Source: Lachnospiraceae bacterium (GTDB lineage: Bacteria > Bacillota > Clostridia > Lachnospirales > Lachnospiraceae). From it: a DNA stretch of 64,000 bases. The notes beneath the pieces were generated by a model, which saw nothing but the letters and a program-made list of their open reading frames with translations, had not been told where the DNA came from and made no database searches. The DNA lies in the NCBI GenBank assembly GCA_910574285.1, contig CAJTAL010000011.1:1-64000 (forward strand). Direction: 5' to 3'. Every line of letters starts with the position of its first letter. Position 1 is the stretch's first letter. This document shows positions 17,994 through 26,705 of the stretch, piece by piece. The position numbers and the translations under genes are program-made.

Positions 17994-18014
17994 TAACCTT
18001 CTTTTCTTTTTTAT

Positions 18015-18527
18015 CTATCCCAGCACATGCACGCCGCCAAGCAGTACATAAGAGATAAACCACATAATCACCGTCGCCATACAGATTCCCAGGATTACCG
18101 CCGGAAATGCTTTCTTGAACTTCACCCCAAGCAGCGCCGCGATCAGCGACCCTGTCCACGCCCCGGTTCCGGGAAGCGGGATTCCTACGAACAACACCAG
18201 ACCCCAGAACTCATATTTCTCAATCTTATCGCTCTTGCTCATCGCCTTAGACTCCAGCTTATCCACCATAGGTTTAAAAAGCTTCGTCCCCTTCATCCAG
18301 TTAAAAACAGGCGTGATCAGAAGCAATATAAAGGGCACCGGGATAATATTTCCTATGATACACAGAGGTATCGCCCTCGCCACCGGCACACCGAGCAGCG
18401 GGCCTGCAACCAGGAGCGCTCCTCGAAGCTCCAGGATGGGGATCATTGAAATGATAAATACGATTGCTTCTTTCCCGACGCTTCCGCCCAGGGCATCGAT
18501 AATACTCTGTACTAATGTTTCCGTCAT
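18015..18527 (-). CDS. Small multidrug export family membrane protein
   Basis: About 170 residues with four or five hydrophobic segments and the PF06695 pattern (ISMIPILELRGALLVAGPLL, FVGIPLPGTGAWTGSLIAAL). The family name reflects weak evidence; function unproven. The start at 18527 is set by an ATGA overlap with the hisC stop and by AAGGAG 7 nt upstream, in preference to ATG at 18533. Translationally coupled to hisC. Confidence 0.8.
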   Translation of the reverse strand: MTETLVQSIIDALGGSVGKEAIVFIISMIPILELRGALLVAGPLLGVPVARAIPLCIIGNIIPVPFILLLITPVFNWMKGTKLFKPMVDKLESKAMSKSDKIEKYEFWGLVLFVGIPLPGTGAWTGSLIAALLGVKFKKAFPAVILGICMATVIMWFISYVLLGGVHVLG

Positions 18528-19591
18528 AGACATTCTCCTTTTCCCATATATCTGTTAAGGAATTCAAATAAAGTCTCCATCACTTCTCTGGTTCCTACCG
18601 TGATCCTCAAATACTGCTCGATTCTCTCACTTCCCCAGTACCGGACATAGATTCCGTTCTCCTTCAACACTTCGAATAATTCCTTCGCGTCATATTCCGG
18701 ATGCCTGGCGAAGATAAAATTCGCGCTTGAGTCAAGGCAGCAGAAACCAAGTTCTTCAAGCCTCCCTTTCGCCCACTCTCTCGTCTCAATAATCTTACGG
18801 ACACTCTCCTCAAAATATGCCTTATCCTTCACTGCCTCCACACCGCACACAAGCGCGGCCTGGTTCATCGTATAGGAATTAAAGGAATACTTTGCATCAT
18901 TCAGATACTTAATCAGCATCGGATTACTGATGGCATAACCGATCCGCATACCGGCCATAGACCTTGCCTTGGAAAATGTCTGCACCACGATCAGATTATC
19001 ATACCGGCCGATCAGTTCCAGCGCGGAACGTCCCGCAAAATCCACATACGCCTCGTCAACGATCACGATTACGTCCTGATTCGCCCTGATGATATCCTCC
19101 ACGTCATCCAGATCTTCATAGATCGCAGTCGGCGCATTGGGATTCGGGAAAATGACGCCGCCGTTCTCCTTATAATAATCTTCTTTCACAATCCGGAAAT
19201 CTTCATCCAACTTCTGGCATTCGTAAGGAATCCTGTAAAGTTCCGCCCATACCTTATAGAAAGAATATGTAATATCCGGGAATAAGATCGGTTTATCCGA
19301 ATTAAAGAAGGTCAGGAAACACATAGACAGTACATCATCCGATCCTACTCCCACGAATACCTGCTCCGGGTCCACATGATAGAATTCTGCCAGCGCCTCC
19401 ACTAACGGTCCGCAGGACGGGTCCGGATATAGCCTGAACCTGTCTGTGTCCATCTCTTCCAGCGCTTTCGCCACCTTCGGCGACGGCGGGTATGGATTCT
19501 CATTGGTATTCAGCTTAATCACTTTACTCTGGGGCTGCTCCCCCGGCACATAAGGCTCAACCTTACGGATATTTTTCTCAAATGCTTTCAT
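18524..19591 (-). CDS. hisC: Histidinol-phosphate aminotransferase
   Basis: A PLP-dependent class II aminotransferase: NTNENPYPPSPKV, PNPNAPT, IVDEAYVDF and the PLP lysine in TFSKARSMAGMRIGY. It interconverts histidinol phosphate and imidazole acetol phosphate, and often acts on aromatic amino acids too. It lies outside a his operon, next to another aminotransferase, so an aromatic role is possible. The start at 19591 (MKAFEK) follows GGAGG by 8 nt; an upstream in-frame extension to 19657 reads through a duplicated leader and is probably not translated. Confidence 0.88.
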   Translation of the reverse strand: MKAFEKNIRKVEPYVPGEQPQSKVIKLNTNENPYPPSPKVAKALEEMDTDRFRLYPDPSCGPLVEALAEFYHVDPEQVFVGVGSDDVLSMCFLTFFNSDKPILFPDITYSFYKVWAELYRIPYECQKLDEDFRIVKEDYYKENGGVIFPNPNAPTAIYEDLDDVEDIIRANQDVIVIVDEAYVDFAGRSALELIGRYDNLIVVQTFSKARSMAGMRIGYAISNPMLIKYLNDAKYSFNSYTMNQAALVCGVEAVKDKAYFEESVRKIIETREWAKGRLEELGFCCLDSSANFIFARHPEYDAKELFEVLKENGIYVRYWGSERIEQYLRITVGTREVMETLFEFLNRYMGKGECL

Positions 19592-19592
19592 A

Positions 19593-19659
19593 ATCTTGTC
19601 CTCCACTCTAAGGGACCTATCCAAAATCTTGTCCTCCGCTCTAAGGAACCTATCCAAAA
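19593..19659. repeat. 33-bp tandem duplication carrying the hisC ribosome binding site
   Basis: Two copies, about 90% identical, of a 33-bp unit that on the minus strand runs from GGATAGG through GGAGGACAAGATT. One copy overlaps the stop of the upstream aminotransferase; the second ends at the hisC start. Each contains a GGAGG. Confidence 0.8.
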
Positions 19660-20840
19660 TATTCCTGCGCCAGTTCCTTAAACTTCGGCAATGAATTCAC
19701 GATCGTCTCATAGGCCACGCAGTAAGCAAGCCTCACATATCCCGGACACGCGAAGGAACTTCCCGGCACCAGCAGCAGATTATACTTCTTCGCCGCCGCG
19801 CAGAATTCCTTCTCGTCCGCCACCGGAGACTTCACGAAGAGATAGAACGCCCCCTCCGGCTTGATGCATTCGAATCCGCATTCCCTCAATCCATTATACA
19901 GCGTCTCCCTGTTCCTGTCATAGAAAGTAATATCCGTCTTCTCGTTGATACACCTGGCAACTACCTTCTGCTGCAGTGTAGGCGCATTGACGAATCCCAG
20001 GATACGGGTGGCAACATTGGCGGCTGCCTGAACATCCTCGCTGTCTTTCACCTCATCCGGAATCACCAGATATCCGATACGTTCTCCCGGAAGAGACAAA
20101 GACTTACTATAAGAATATCCGACGATCGTATTGTCATAATATTTCGTAAGATACGGAACTTCCGCCCCATCATAGACTAACTCACGATAGGGTTCGTCGG
20201 AAATCAGATAAATATCCGTGCCATATTCCCGCTGCTTCGATTCCATGATGGACGCCAGCTTCTTGATCGTCTCCTCAGAATAGACGACTCCGGTGGGATT
20301 GTTCGGCGTATTTACAATAACTGCTTTCGTTCTTGGCGTAATCTTCTTTTCAAATTCATCAAGCTTCGGCTGAAAATCCACGGTGTTCGGCGAAATTTCA
20401 ACCAACACTCCGTCATAATTATTCGTATAAGAACGATACTCCCCGAAATACGGCGCGAATGCGATAACCTCGTCGCCGGGATTAATCAATGTTTTCAGGA
20501 TCACATTCAGCCCTCCGGCCGCCCCTACCGACATCACAATATTCTTTCCCTCAAACTTTGTACCGAAACGCTCATTCAGCGACTTTGCCACGGTCTCACG
20601 CACATCCGCGTAACCGGAATTACTGTTGGTGTACCCATGAAGAACCACCGGGTCATTTTCCTCAAGCAATTCTATGATCGCTCTCTTAACCGCCTCCGGA
20701 GCCGCCACATTCGGATTGCCAAGACTGAAATCAAATACATTATCCGCCCCATAGATCTTTGCCAGCCTCGTACCCTCTTCGAACATCGCACGGATGGCCG
20801 AGCTGTTCGCCACCATATTCTTCATCTTTTCTGCTATCAT
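19650..20840 (-). CDS. Class I pyridoxal-phosphate aminotransferase
   Basis: A 396-residue fold type I enzyme: FDFSLGNPNVAAP, SVGAAGGLNVIL, NTPNNPTGVVYSEE, YLISDEPYREL and the PLP-lysine motif SYSKSLSLPGERIGY. It resembles aspartate/aromatic aminotransferases of Clostridia; the amino acid is not determined by the motifs. Upstream of hisC in the same transcript, and 4 kb from iorAB, to which it could supply aryl pyruvates. RBS AAGGAG precedes the ATG. Confidence 0.88.
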   Translation of the reverse strand: MIAEKMKNMVANSSAIRAMFEEGTRLAKIYGADNVFDFSLGNPNVAAPEAVKRAIIELLEENDPVVLHGYTNSNSGYADVRETVAKSLNERFGTKFEGKNIVMSVGAAGGLNVILKTLINPGDEVIAFAPYFGEYRSYTNNYDGVLVEISPNTVDFQPKLDEFEKKITPRTKAVIVNTPNNPTGVVYSEETIKKLASIMESKQREYGTDIYLISDEPYRELVYDGAEVPYLTKYYDNTIVGYSYSKSLSLPGERIGYLVIPDEVKDSEDVQAAANVATRILGFVNAPTLQQKVVARCINEKTDITFYDRNRETLYNGLRECGFECIKPEGAFYLFVKSPVADEKEFCAAAKKYNLLLVPGSSFACPGYVRLAYCVAYETIVNSLPKFKELAQEYFG

Positions 20841-20882
20841 GCTTTCTTCTCCTTCTTTGATGTCTCTTAAGTTGCGCTTTCT

Positions 20883-21791
20883 CTATGCGTTTACCTCCGT
20901 CACATCACCCTTCTCCACCATAAATACCGGGCGGTATGACAGTTTTGCCTGCCGCAGTCCTTCTGCGCCTGTATCTTCCTCTCTGTTAACGTAAAGGTAA
21001 TCCGTACATTCATGCATCACGAACTGCTGATTAATCATCGGATAGGCTCCTTCCACATCCGCAAATGCTTTCTCGATATGCACGACGAATGTATCCGAAC
21101 AGACCGGCTCCCCGATTGTAAATGCCACTACTTCTCCATCTATCTTAAGGACTCCGCCCACAAGCTCCAGTTCTCTGAACAGGCGCAGGGCATTCATTGT
21201 CACACAGATCTCTCCTCTCTTCTCCTGGTCGTCTTCACAGCCGTTCTCTTCCCGCCATTTTAACGCCATCTGAAAACACTCTTCCACGTTATCCTCCGTG
21301 AGAGCTTCATAGGACCATCTGCCGTCATACAACGCCTTAAACTTATTGATATGATTCCGTTTGCCATGCAGTTTCTTGCCAGATAACGTCGCAAGTTTTT
21401 CCGACTCATAGACATAATCCGCGCTGTCCCTGTCATATTCGATCCGGAACCTCCCCGGATACCATGCCTCCAACTGTGCGAAATTATCCGGCGTCAGATT
21501 ATACATCCGAAACGGCGCTTCCCGTTCACTGCAATACTTCTTCAGCCATTCCAGCGCCCTGCGCACATCCGAAGCCTCTCCCGCAGGATACGCAAAAGCA
21601 AGATGATTCTCATCTTCGCTTTTGAATACCAGCGTATTCTCCACAATCGCCCATTTCACCGGGTATTGGCGAGACCACAGGTACACATTGGCAAATGTCC
21701 TCTCGCAGCTTCTGCTTGTATGATGTGAAAAATACCGCGATATAATCTCCTTGTCTTCCAACTCTGCTCTTTTAAATTGTATCTCGTCCAT
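20883..21791 (-). CDS. DUF2156 protein (phosphatidylglycerol lysyltransferase C-terminal-like)
   Basis: A 302-residue protein of two GNAT-like halves: RTFANVYLWSRQYPVKWAI near the N terminus, then GKKLHGKRNHINKFKALY and IEKAFADVEGAYPMINQQF. These match the DUF2156/LPG-synthase C-terminal family, which uses aminoacyl-tRNA or acyl donors in membrane-lipid modification when fused to a membrane domain; this soluble form has no proven substrate. It is the first gene of the run continuing into the aminotransferase (42-bp gap). Confidence 0.8.
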   Translation of the reverse strand: MDEIQFKRAELEDKEIISRYFSHHTSRSCERTFANVYLWSRQYPVKWAIVENTLVFKSEDENHLAFAYPAGEASDVRRALEWLKKYCSEREAPFRMYNLTPDNFAQLEAWYPGRFRIEYDRDSADYVYESEKLATLSGKKLHGKRNHINKFKALYDGRWSYEALTEDNVEECFQMALKWREENGCEDDQEKRGEICVTMNALRLFRELELVGGVLKIDGEVVAFTIGEPVCSDTFVVHIEKAFADVEGAYPMINQQFVMHECTDYLYVNREEDTGAEGLRQAKLSYRPVFMVEKGDVTEVNA

Positions 21792-21889
21792 GTCCTGACC
21801 TTCTCTTAAACTTTCCTGGTTTCTTTGTTTCTTCCAAAATGCTTTATCTTGATACGCTTAGTATGGATCGTATCTGTTTTTTTTATGTA

Positions 21890-22021
21890 TTACCTCACCT
21901 CGCAGGCTGCGTAGGTATCTGCCTGCTTCTGTTCCTCTCTGCCTAACACCGAAGTCACACACATCATACAGAACATAATGACGATCAGCATAGAGGCTCT
22001 CATTCTGCTTCTTAAATCCAT
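21890..22021 (-). CDS. Possible 43-residue membrane or secreted peptide
   Basis: An open frame from ATG (22021) to TAA (21890) encodes a basic N terminus, a Met/Ile/Val/Cys-rich hydrophobic stretch (MLIVIMFCMMCVTSV) and a polar tail with one Cys. AAGGGAAAG precedes the ATG. It begins 23 bp after the stop of the ABC exporter, so may be co-transcribed. Signal-like shape and spacing support it, but a chance frame cannot be excluded. Confidence 0.4.
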   Translation of the reverse strand: MDLRSRMRASMLIVIMFCMMCVTSVLGREEQKQADTYAACEVR

Positions 22022-22043
22022 ATTCTTTCCCTTCATTCCAGTA

Positions 22044-23786
22044 TCATTCTATAGTCTCAAAATTCCGATGGTACAATGCTTCATAGATTCCTTTCTTCTG
22101 AAGCAGTTCTTCATGCGTTCCTTCTTCCGCAATTCCATCTTCTGTCAATACCAATATCTTCTGTGCATTCTGAATCGTAGTAAGCCTGTGCGCGATCACG
22201 AATGTCGTCCGCTCTTTTGCCAGACCTTCCAGAGACTTCTGAACTACCTGCTCACTCTCATTATCAAGCGCGGACGTCGCCTCGTCAAAGATGAGTATGG
22301 GAGGATTCTTAAGGAAAACCCTCGCGATAGACAGCCGCTGTTTCTGTCCTCCGGACAGCTTCACTCCCCGCTGCCCGATATCTGTATGGTATCCATGGGG
22401 GAAGCTCATGATAAACTCATGGGCATTGGCATTCTTCGCCGCCCTTACAACCTCTTCGTCCGTCGCGTCCATCCTGCCGTAGCGAATATTATCAAGAATC
22501 GTGCCTGCGAAGAGATACACGTCCTGCTGCACGATCCCTACATTATTACGCAGGTCATTCAGCTTGATATCCCTGATATCCATTCCGTCGATGGTAATCC
22601 TTCCCGATGATACGTCATAAAATCTCGGAATCAGGCTGCAAAGCGTCGTCTTCCCGACACCGGAAGGCCCCACCAGAGCCATGTAATCCCCTGCGTCCAC
22701 CTTCAGGTTGATGTGGTTCAGCACCCTGTCATTCTGATCCTCATATTTAAAAGACACATCCTGAAACTCGATCTCTCCGCGCATCTGTCCCACTGATACC
22801 GCATCCGGTCTGTCCTTGATATCCGGCGCGATGGAAAGGATCTCCAGGAATCTCTCGAACCCCGAATATCCATTCTGGAACTGCTCCGTGAATGTAACCA
22901 GCTTCTTGACCGGATCTGTAAAGTTATTAATATATAGAAGGAAAGTGATCAGGTCGGTCAGCGCCACCGTACCCGACAACATCATACCTACTCCCGAAAC
23001 CAGCACCACAACCGTGATCAGCGTGCTCATAGCCCCAAGTCCGGAATTATATATCCCCATGTACTTGTAACTGACCTTCTTCGCCGCCACAAAATTGTCG
23101 TTTCCCTTCTTGAATTTCTTCATCTCCTCTTTCTCGTTGGCAAATGACTTCACCACCCGGATTCCCGACAGACTGTCCTCAATCTGACTGTTGATCTCCG
23201 CGATCTTCTCCCGGTTTTTCTTAAACGCTTTCCCCATCTTCCCGTTAAAGTAGAATGCAAACACTGCCATAACCGGGATAAACGCGAAAGCCACCAGGGC
23301 CAGTTTTACATTGACTGCCAGAAGAATAGCAAAGGAGCCTATAATCTTGATCACCGATATCACAAGATCTTCCGGACCATGGTGTAAAAGTTCGCTGATA
23401 TCAAACAGGTCGCTGGTGATCCGGGACAGGAGATGCCCCACCTTCTGGTTATCATAGAACGCAAACGTCAGCTTCTGGTAATGCCCGAAGATATCCCTTC
23501 TCATATCTGCTTCCATCTTCGCGCCCATGATATGTCCAAAATACGCAATATAAAAATTACAGAAAATCTCCAAAAGTACGAGCGCGACCATCAGCCCTCC
23601 CAACATCAGAATGGACTCCCGCGCCCTCGTCATTTCAAAATATACAACCTCATTCGTAATATACCTTACGATCAGCGGAATAACCAGTGTTACGGCCGCG
23701 CCTAAGATTGCAAAGAACATGTCGCTGTAGAACAATCCCTTATACGGCCCGTAATAGGCAAATAATTTCTTCAGCTTATCCTTCAT
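22044..23786 (-). CDS. ABC exporter half-transporter (MsbA/LmrA type)
   Basis: 580 residues: six-helix membrane domain (about 1-310) followed by an ABC ATPase with Walker A VGPSGVGKTT, signature LSGGQKQRLSIARVF, Walker B LIFDEATSALDNES and H-loop IAHRLTT. Works as a homodimer or with a partner to export lipids, drugs or peptides. No peptidase domain. Its 5' leader contains an intrinsic terminator (23815-23844), suggesting attenuation. Confidence 0.9.
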   Translation of the reverse strand: MKDKLKKLFAYYGPYKGLFYSDMFFAILGAAVTLVIPLIVRYITNEVVYFEMTRARESILMLGGLMVALVLLEIFCNFYIAYFGHIMGAKMEADMRRDIFGHYQKLTFAFYDNQKVGHLLSRITSDLFDISELLHHGPEDLVISVIKIIGSFAILLAVNVKLALVAFAFIPVMAVFAFYFNGKMGKAFKKNREKIAEINSQIEDSLSGIRVVKSFANEKEEMKKFKKGNDNFVAAKKVSYKYMGIYNSGLGAMSTLITVVVLVSGVGMMLSGTVALTDLITFLLYINNFTDPVKKLVTFTEQFQNGYSGFERFLEILSIAPDIKDRPDAVSVGQMRGEIEFQDVSFKYEDQNDRVLNHINLKVDAGDYMALVGPSGVGKTTLCSLIPRFYDVSSGRITIDGMDIRDIKLNDLRNNVGIVQQDVYLFAGTILDNIRYGRMDATDEEVVRAAKNANAHEFIMSFPHGYHTDIGQRGVKLSGGQKQRLSIARVFLKNPPILIFDEATSALDNESEQVVQKSLEGLAKERTTFVIAHRLTTIQNAQKILVLTEDGIAEEGTHEELLQKKGIYEALYHRNFETIE

Positions 23787-23814
23787 CGATTCTACAATTC
23801 CTCTTTTCTCATAT

Positions 23815-23844
23815 AAAAAACCTCCCGTCTGCTTTTGGAAGGTT
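23815..23844 (-). terminator. Terminator hairpin in the leader of the ABC exporter
   Basis: On the minus strand AACCTTCC pairs with GGGAGGTT (one G-U) around a 10-nt loop and is followed directly by six T. It lies 29 bp before the exporter start, not after a gene, so it probably acts as an attenuator of that gene. Confidence 0.65.
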
Positions 23845-23969
23845 CTCCGTTTCTTTCGTGTTTTTCTATTGTATCAAGTTTCTGCCAAGAATACAAGATG
23901 AAATTTTACTACAATTTGGAATTTAAAAGCCGCTTTTAAAGTCACTATATGAAAAGATATTATTGAAAT

Positions 23970-23998
23970 TTGCATTGATTTCATAAAAATGCTATAAT
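23970..23998 (+). promoter_or_regulatory. Sigma-A promoter of the iorAB operon
   Basis: TTGCAT and TATAAT are separated by exactly 17 bp, 48 bp before the iorA start codon. Confidence 0.75.
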
Positions 23999-24045
23999 AG
24001 CAACTGTCTTATTTACCAGTATAAAAATTAAAGAGGTAAAATATT

Positions 24046-25968
24046 ATGCATAAAGAATTCTTAATGGGCAATGAAGCCATTGCCCTTGGCGCTGTCACCG
24101 CCGGGGTGAATCTGGTATCCGGCTATCCGGGGACCCCTTCCTCCGAAGTACTGGAAACTGCGGCAAAACACAGGGACGATACCACCTACGTAGAGTGGTC
24201 CGTCAATGAGAAATCTGCCCTGGAAGTCGCTGCCGGAGCCGCATATGCGGGTGCGCGCAGCCTTGTAACTATGAAACAGGTCGGGCTTAACGTCGCTTCC
24301 GACCCTCTGATGAGCCTTGCCTATATCGGAGTCAAGGGAGGAATGGTAGTCCTCGTAGCAGACGACCCAGGACCTGTCTCTTCCCAGACGGAGCAGGACA
24401 CCAGGCATTATTCCGCATTTTCCAAGCTCCCCTGCTTCGACCCGACTTCCGCGCAGGAAGCATATGAGATGATACAGGAAGCATTTACCTATTCGGAAAC
24501 TTACGGTACACCCGTCTTCTTCCGCCCGACTACCAGGGTATGCCACGGATACGCTTCCATCATGGTAAAGGACCCTTCGGAATATACGCGGCACTGTCCG
24601 GAAGGTTTCCGCAAAGACACCGCGCGATGGGTGATCTTCCCAAGGCTTTCTTACCAGAACCATATAAAGATCGAGGAAAGGAATGTCAGACTTGCAGAGG
24701 ATTTCTCTTCCTATAAGAGAAACCGCATTTTCCCGGAGGCGAAAGAGACCCCGATACCGGCCGGCAAGCCTCAAAAACGGGGAATTGCCGCAGGAGGCAT
24801 CAGCTTTACATACGCCATGGAAACTCTGGAACAGATCGGGATGGTTCGCCTTCTCAAGGTTGCAACCCCTCATCCATTCCCGGAGAAACTTGCGCTGGAA
24901 TTTCTCGGCGGACTGGACGAAGTTCTATGCATCGAGGAACTGGATCCTGTGATTGAGCGGGAACTGACCTATCTCTGCGGAAAGCACCATCTTCCGACGA
25001 AGATTTACGGAAAGCTGACGCACCACGTGCCGAATGCCGGGGAAAATACGCAGGACAGCGTGCGCACAAATATCATGAGTTTTCTCGGATATCAACCGCC
25101 CGGGCAGGCACAGACTGGCTCTTCCTCATCCGACGGCAGACTGTCTGATCATGTAGACACTCCGCCGGTTCTCCCTGTCCGTCCTCCGGTTCTATGCGCA
25201 GGCTGCCCTCACCGCGCTTCTTTCTATGCGGTCAAGACAGCCATGAAAGGACAGAAAACCATTTTCTGCGGAGATATCGGCTGCTATACGCTGGGGAACG
25301 CCATGCCCCTTGACATGGTGGACACCTGTCTCTGTATGGGAGCAGGTCTCGGAATTGCCCAGGGCGTCGGGCATATCGAACCGGATACCGTCTGCTTCGC
25401 ATTCGTAGGGGATTCCACCTTCTTTGCCTCCGCCATACCCGGGGTAGTCAATGCCGTCTATAATCAGGCAGACATGACTTTGGTCGTCTTGGATAACTCT
25501 ACTACAGCCATGACCGGACACCAGCCTCATCCGGGCACCGGACACACCATGATGGGGAATATCGTAGATAAGATTGATATAGAAGCGGTTCTCAGAGGAA
25601 TCGGCCTTAAGATCGTAGAAACGGCAGACCCGCTGGATCTTTCGGCAGCCGCCGCCTGCGTCAGACGCGTAGCAGGCGAACCGGGCGTCAAGGCCATTAT
25701 CTTCAAATCGCCCTGCATCGCCGTCACCAATCCGGACGGAAAGATGAAAATCGATTCCGGAAAATGTATCCGCTGTAAAAAATGCATCCGGGAGCTTGGA
25801 TGTCCTGCGCTGATCATGACGGACGGAAATATCGGCATCGACGCTTCCCTCTGTACCGGGTGCGGACTATGCAGCCAGCTCTGCCCTGTCAGCGCCATTA
25901 TCCCTTCCGGCACAGCGGTCTGTACGGCAGATCGCCCGGAGGCTTCGAAAGGAGGCAGCCATGAATAA
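24046..25968 (+). CDS. iorA: Indolepyruvate:ferredoxin oxidoreductase, alpha subunit
   Basis: 640 residues: a pyruvate-oxidoreductase N domain (SGYPGTPSSEVLE), CAGCPHR and a thiamine-diphosphate site (GDSTFFASAIPG, VLDNSTTAMTG), then two ferredoxin-type [4Fe-4S] sets, CIRCKKC and CTGCGLCSQLCP, at the C terminus. With IorB it oxidatively decarboxylates aryl pyruvates from Trp, Phe and Tyr to arylacetyl-CoA and reduces ferredoxin. Its stop overlaps the iorB start by 8 bp. RBS AGAGG lies before the ATG. Confidence 0.95.
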   Translation: MHKEFLMGNEAIALGAVTAGVNLVSGYPGTPSSEVLETAAKHRDDTTYVEWSVNEKSALEVAAGAAYAGARSLVTMKQVGLNVASDPLMSLAYIGVKGGMVVLVADDPGPVSSQTEQDTRHYSAFSKLPCFDPTSAQEAYEMIQEAFTYSETYGTPVFFRPTTRVCHGYASIMVKDPSEYTRHCPEGFRKDTARWVIFPRLSYQNHIKIEERNVRLAEDFSSYKRNRIFPEAKETPIPAGKPQKRGIAAGGISFTYAMETLEQIGMVRLLKVATPHPFPEKLALEFLGGLDEVLCIEELDPVIERELTYLCGKHHLPTKIYGKLTHHVPNAGENTQDSVRTNIMSFLGYQPPGQAQTGSSSSDGRLSDHVDTPPVLPVRPPVLCAGCPHRASFYAVKTAMKGQKTIFCGDIGCYTLGNAMPLDMVDTCLCMGAGLGIAQGVGHIEPDTVCFAFVGDSTFFASAIPGVVNAVYNQADMTLVVLDNSTTAMTGHQPHPGTGHTMMGNIVDKIDIEAVLRGIGLKIVETADPLDLSAAAACVRRVAGEPGVKAIIFKSPCIAVTNPDGKMKIDSGKCIRCKKCIRELGCPALIMTDGNIGIDASLCTGCGLCSQLCPVSAIIPSGTAVCTADRPEASKGGSHE

Positions 25969-26545
25969 GAACATCGTATTATGCGGCGTCGGCGGTCAGG
26001 GAACCGTCCTTGCATCCAAATTAATCGCTTCCGCCGCTATGAAAAAGGATATTCCTGTCATGAGCGCCGAGACCATCGGCATGGCACAGCGAGGCGGCAG
26101 CGTATTCAGCCACATCCGTATGGGAGAAGGGCTGTACACGCCGATGATTGCCAAAGGTTCCGCCGACATCATCATCGGTTTCGAACCGGGAGAGACGGTC
26201 CGCATGCTTCCTTATCTTAAAGACGGCGGACAGATCATCGTAAGCCGGCGCGCCATCATGCCTGTCACAGCGGCACTTTCCGACACCCCTTACGACGGCG
26301 GTGACATGATCGCCTATCTTAAGGCACATACCAGGAAACTTCTTGTAGTAGACACGGAACAGGCTTGTCAGGAGATCGGTTCTGTCAGAGTTCTTAACCT
26401 CCTGCTTCTAGGCGCTGCAGTCCAAAGCGGCGCTCTCGGACTCGACGAGGAGGACTTGAAAACAGCCATCCGCGAACGTGTTCCGGAGAAATTCCATGAA
26501 CTTAACTTCCGGGCGCTTTCTTATATGAGGGAACATTATATATAG
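25961..26545 (+). CDS. iorB: Indolepyruvate:ferredoxin oxidoreductase, beta subunit
   Basis: 194 residues of the POR gamma-type domain: VLCGVGGQGTVLASKLIASA, MAQRGGSVFSHIRMG, DIIIGFEPGE. Forms the catalytic complex with IorA. Translationally coupled to it (8-bp overlap, with GGAGG inside the iorA end). Confidence 0.95.
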   Translation: MNKNIVLCGVGGQGTVLASKLIASAAMKKDIPVMSAETIGMAQRGGSVFSHIRMGEGLYTPMIAKGSADIIIGFEPGETVRMLPYLKDGGQIIVSRRAIMPVTAALSDTPYDGGDMIAYLKAHTRKLLVVDTEQACQEIGSVRVLNLLLLGAAVQSGALGLDEEDLKTAIRERVPEKFHELNFRALSYMREHYI

Positions 26546-26560
26546 AAATCATCTATATAT

Positions 26561-26640
26561 AAGAACTATCTGTTACAAGAATTATCTATTACAAGAATTA
26601 TCTGTTACAAGAATTATCTACTGTAAGAACTCTCTATATA
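26561..26640. repeat. Five 16-bp tandem repeats plus palindromes
   Basis: Units close to AAGAATTATCTGTTAC repeat five times from 26561, followed by overlapping palindromes built on TATAGAAATTCTATA up to about 26670. Located between iorB and paaK. Confidence 0.8.
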
Positions 26641-26705
26641 GAAATTCTATATAGAGAAATTCTATATGGAAGAACGCTCTATAAAAGAAAGGACATCATA
26701 ACATC

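Noticed and set aside
19592-19657. N-terminal extension of HisC
   Set aside because: The extra 22 codons are the product of a tandem 33-bp leader duplication; a better ribosome binding site favours the start at 19591.
21851-21885. Plus-strand terminator GATACG...CGTATC with a T-run
   Set aside because: Only six pairs, and no plus-strand gene upstream that it could end.
21978-22610. Long plus-strand open frame opposite the ABC exporter 3' end
   Set aside because: It lies antisense to the conserved ATPase domain, has no ribosome binding site or family, and is a shadow of the real gene.
26561-26640. 16-bp repeats as a CRISPR
   Set aside because: No spacers, too short, and located inside an operon spacer.
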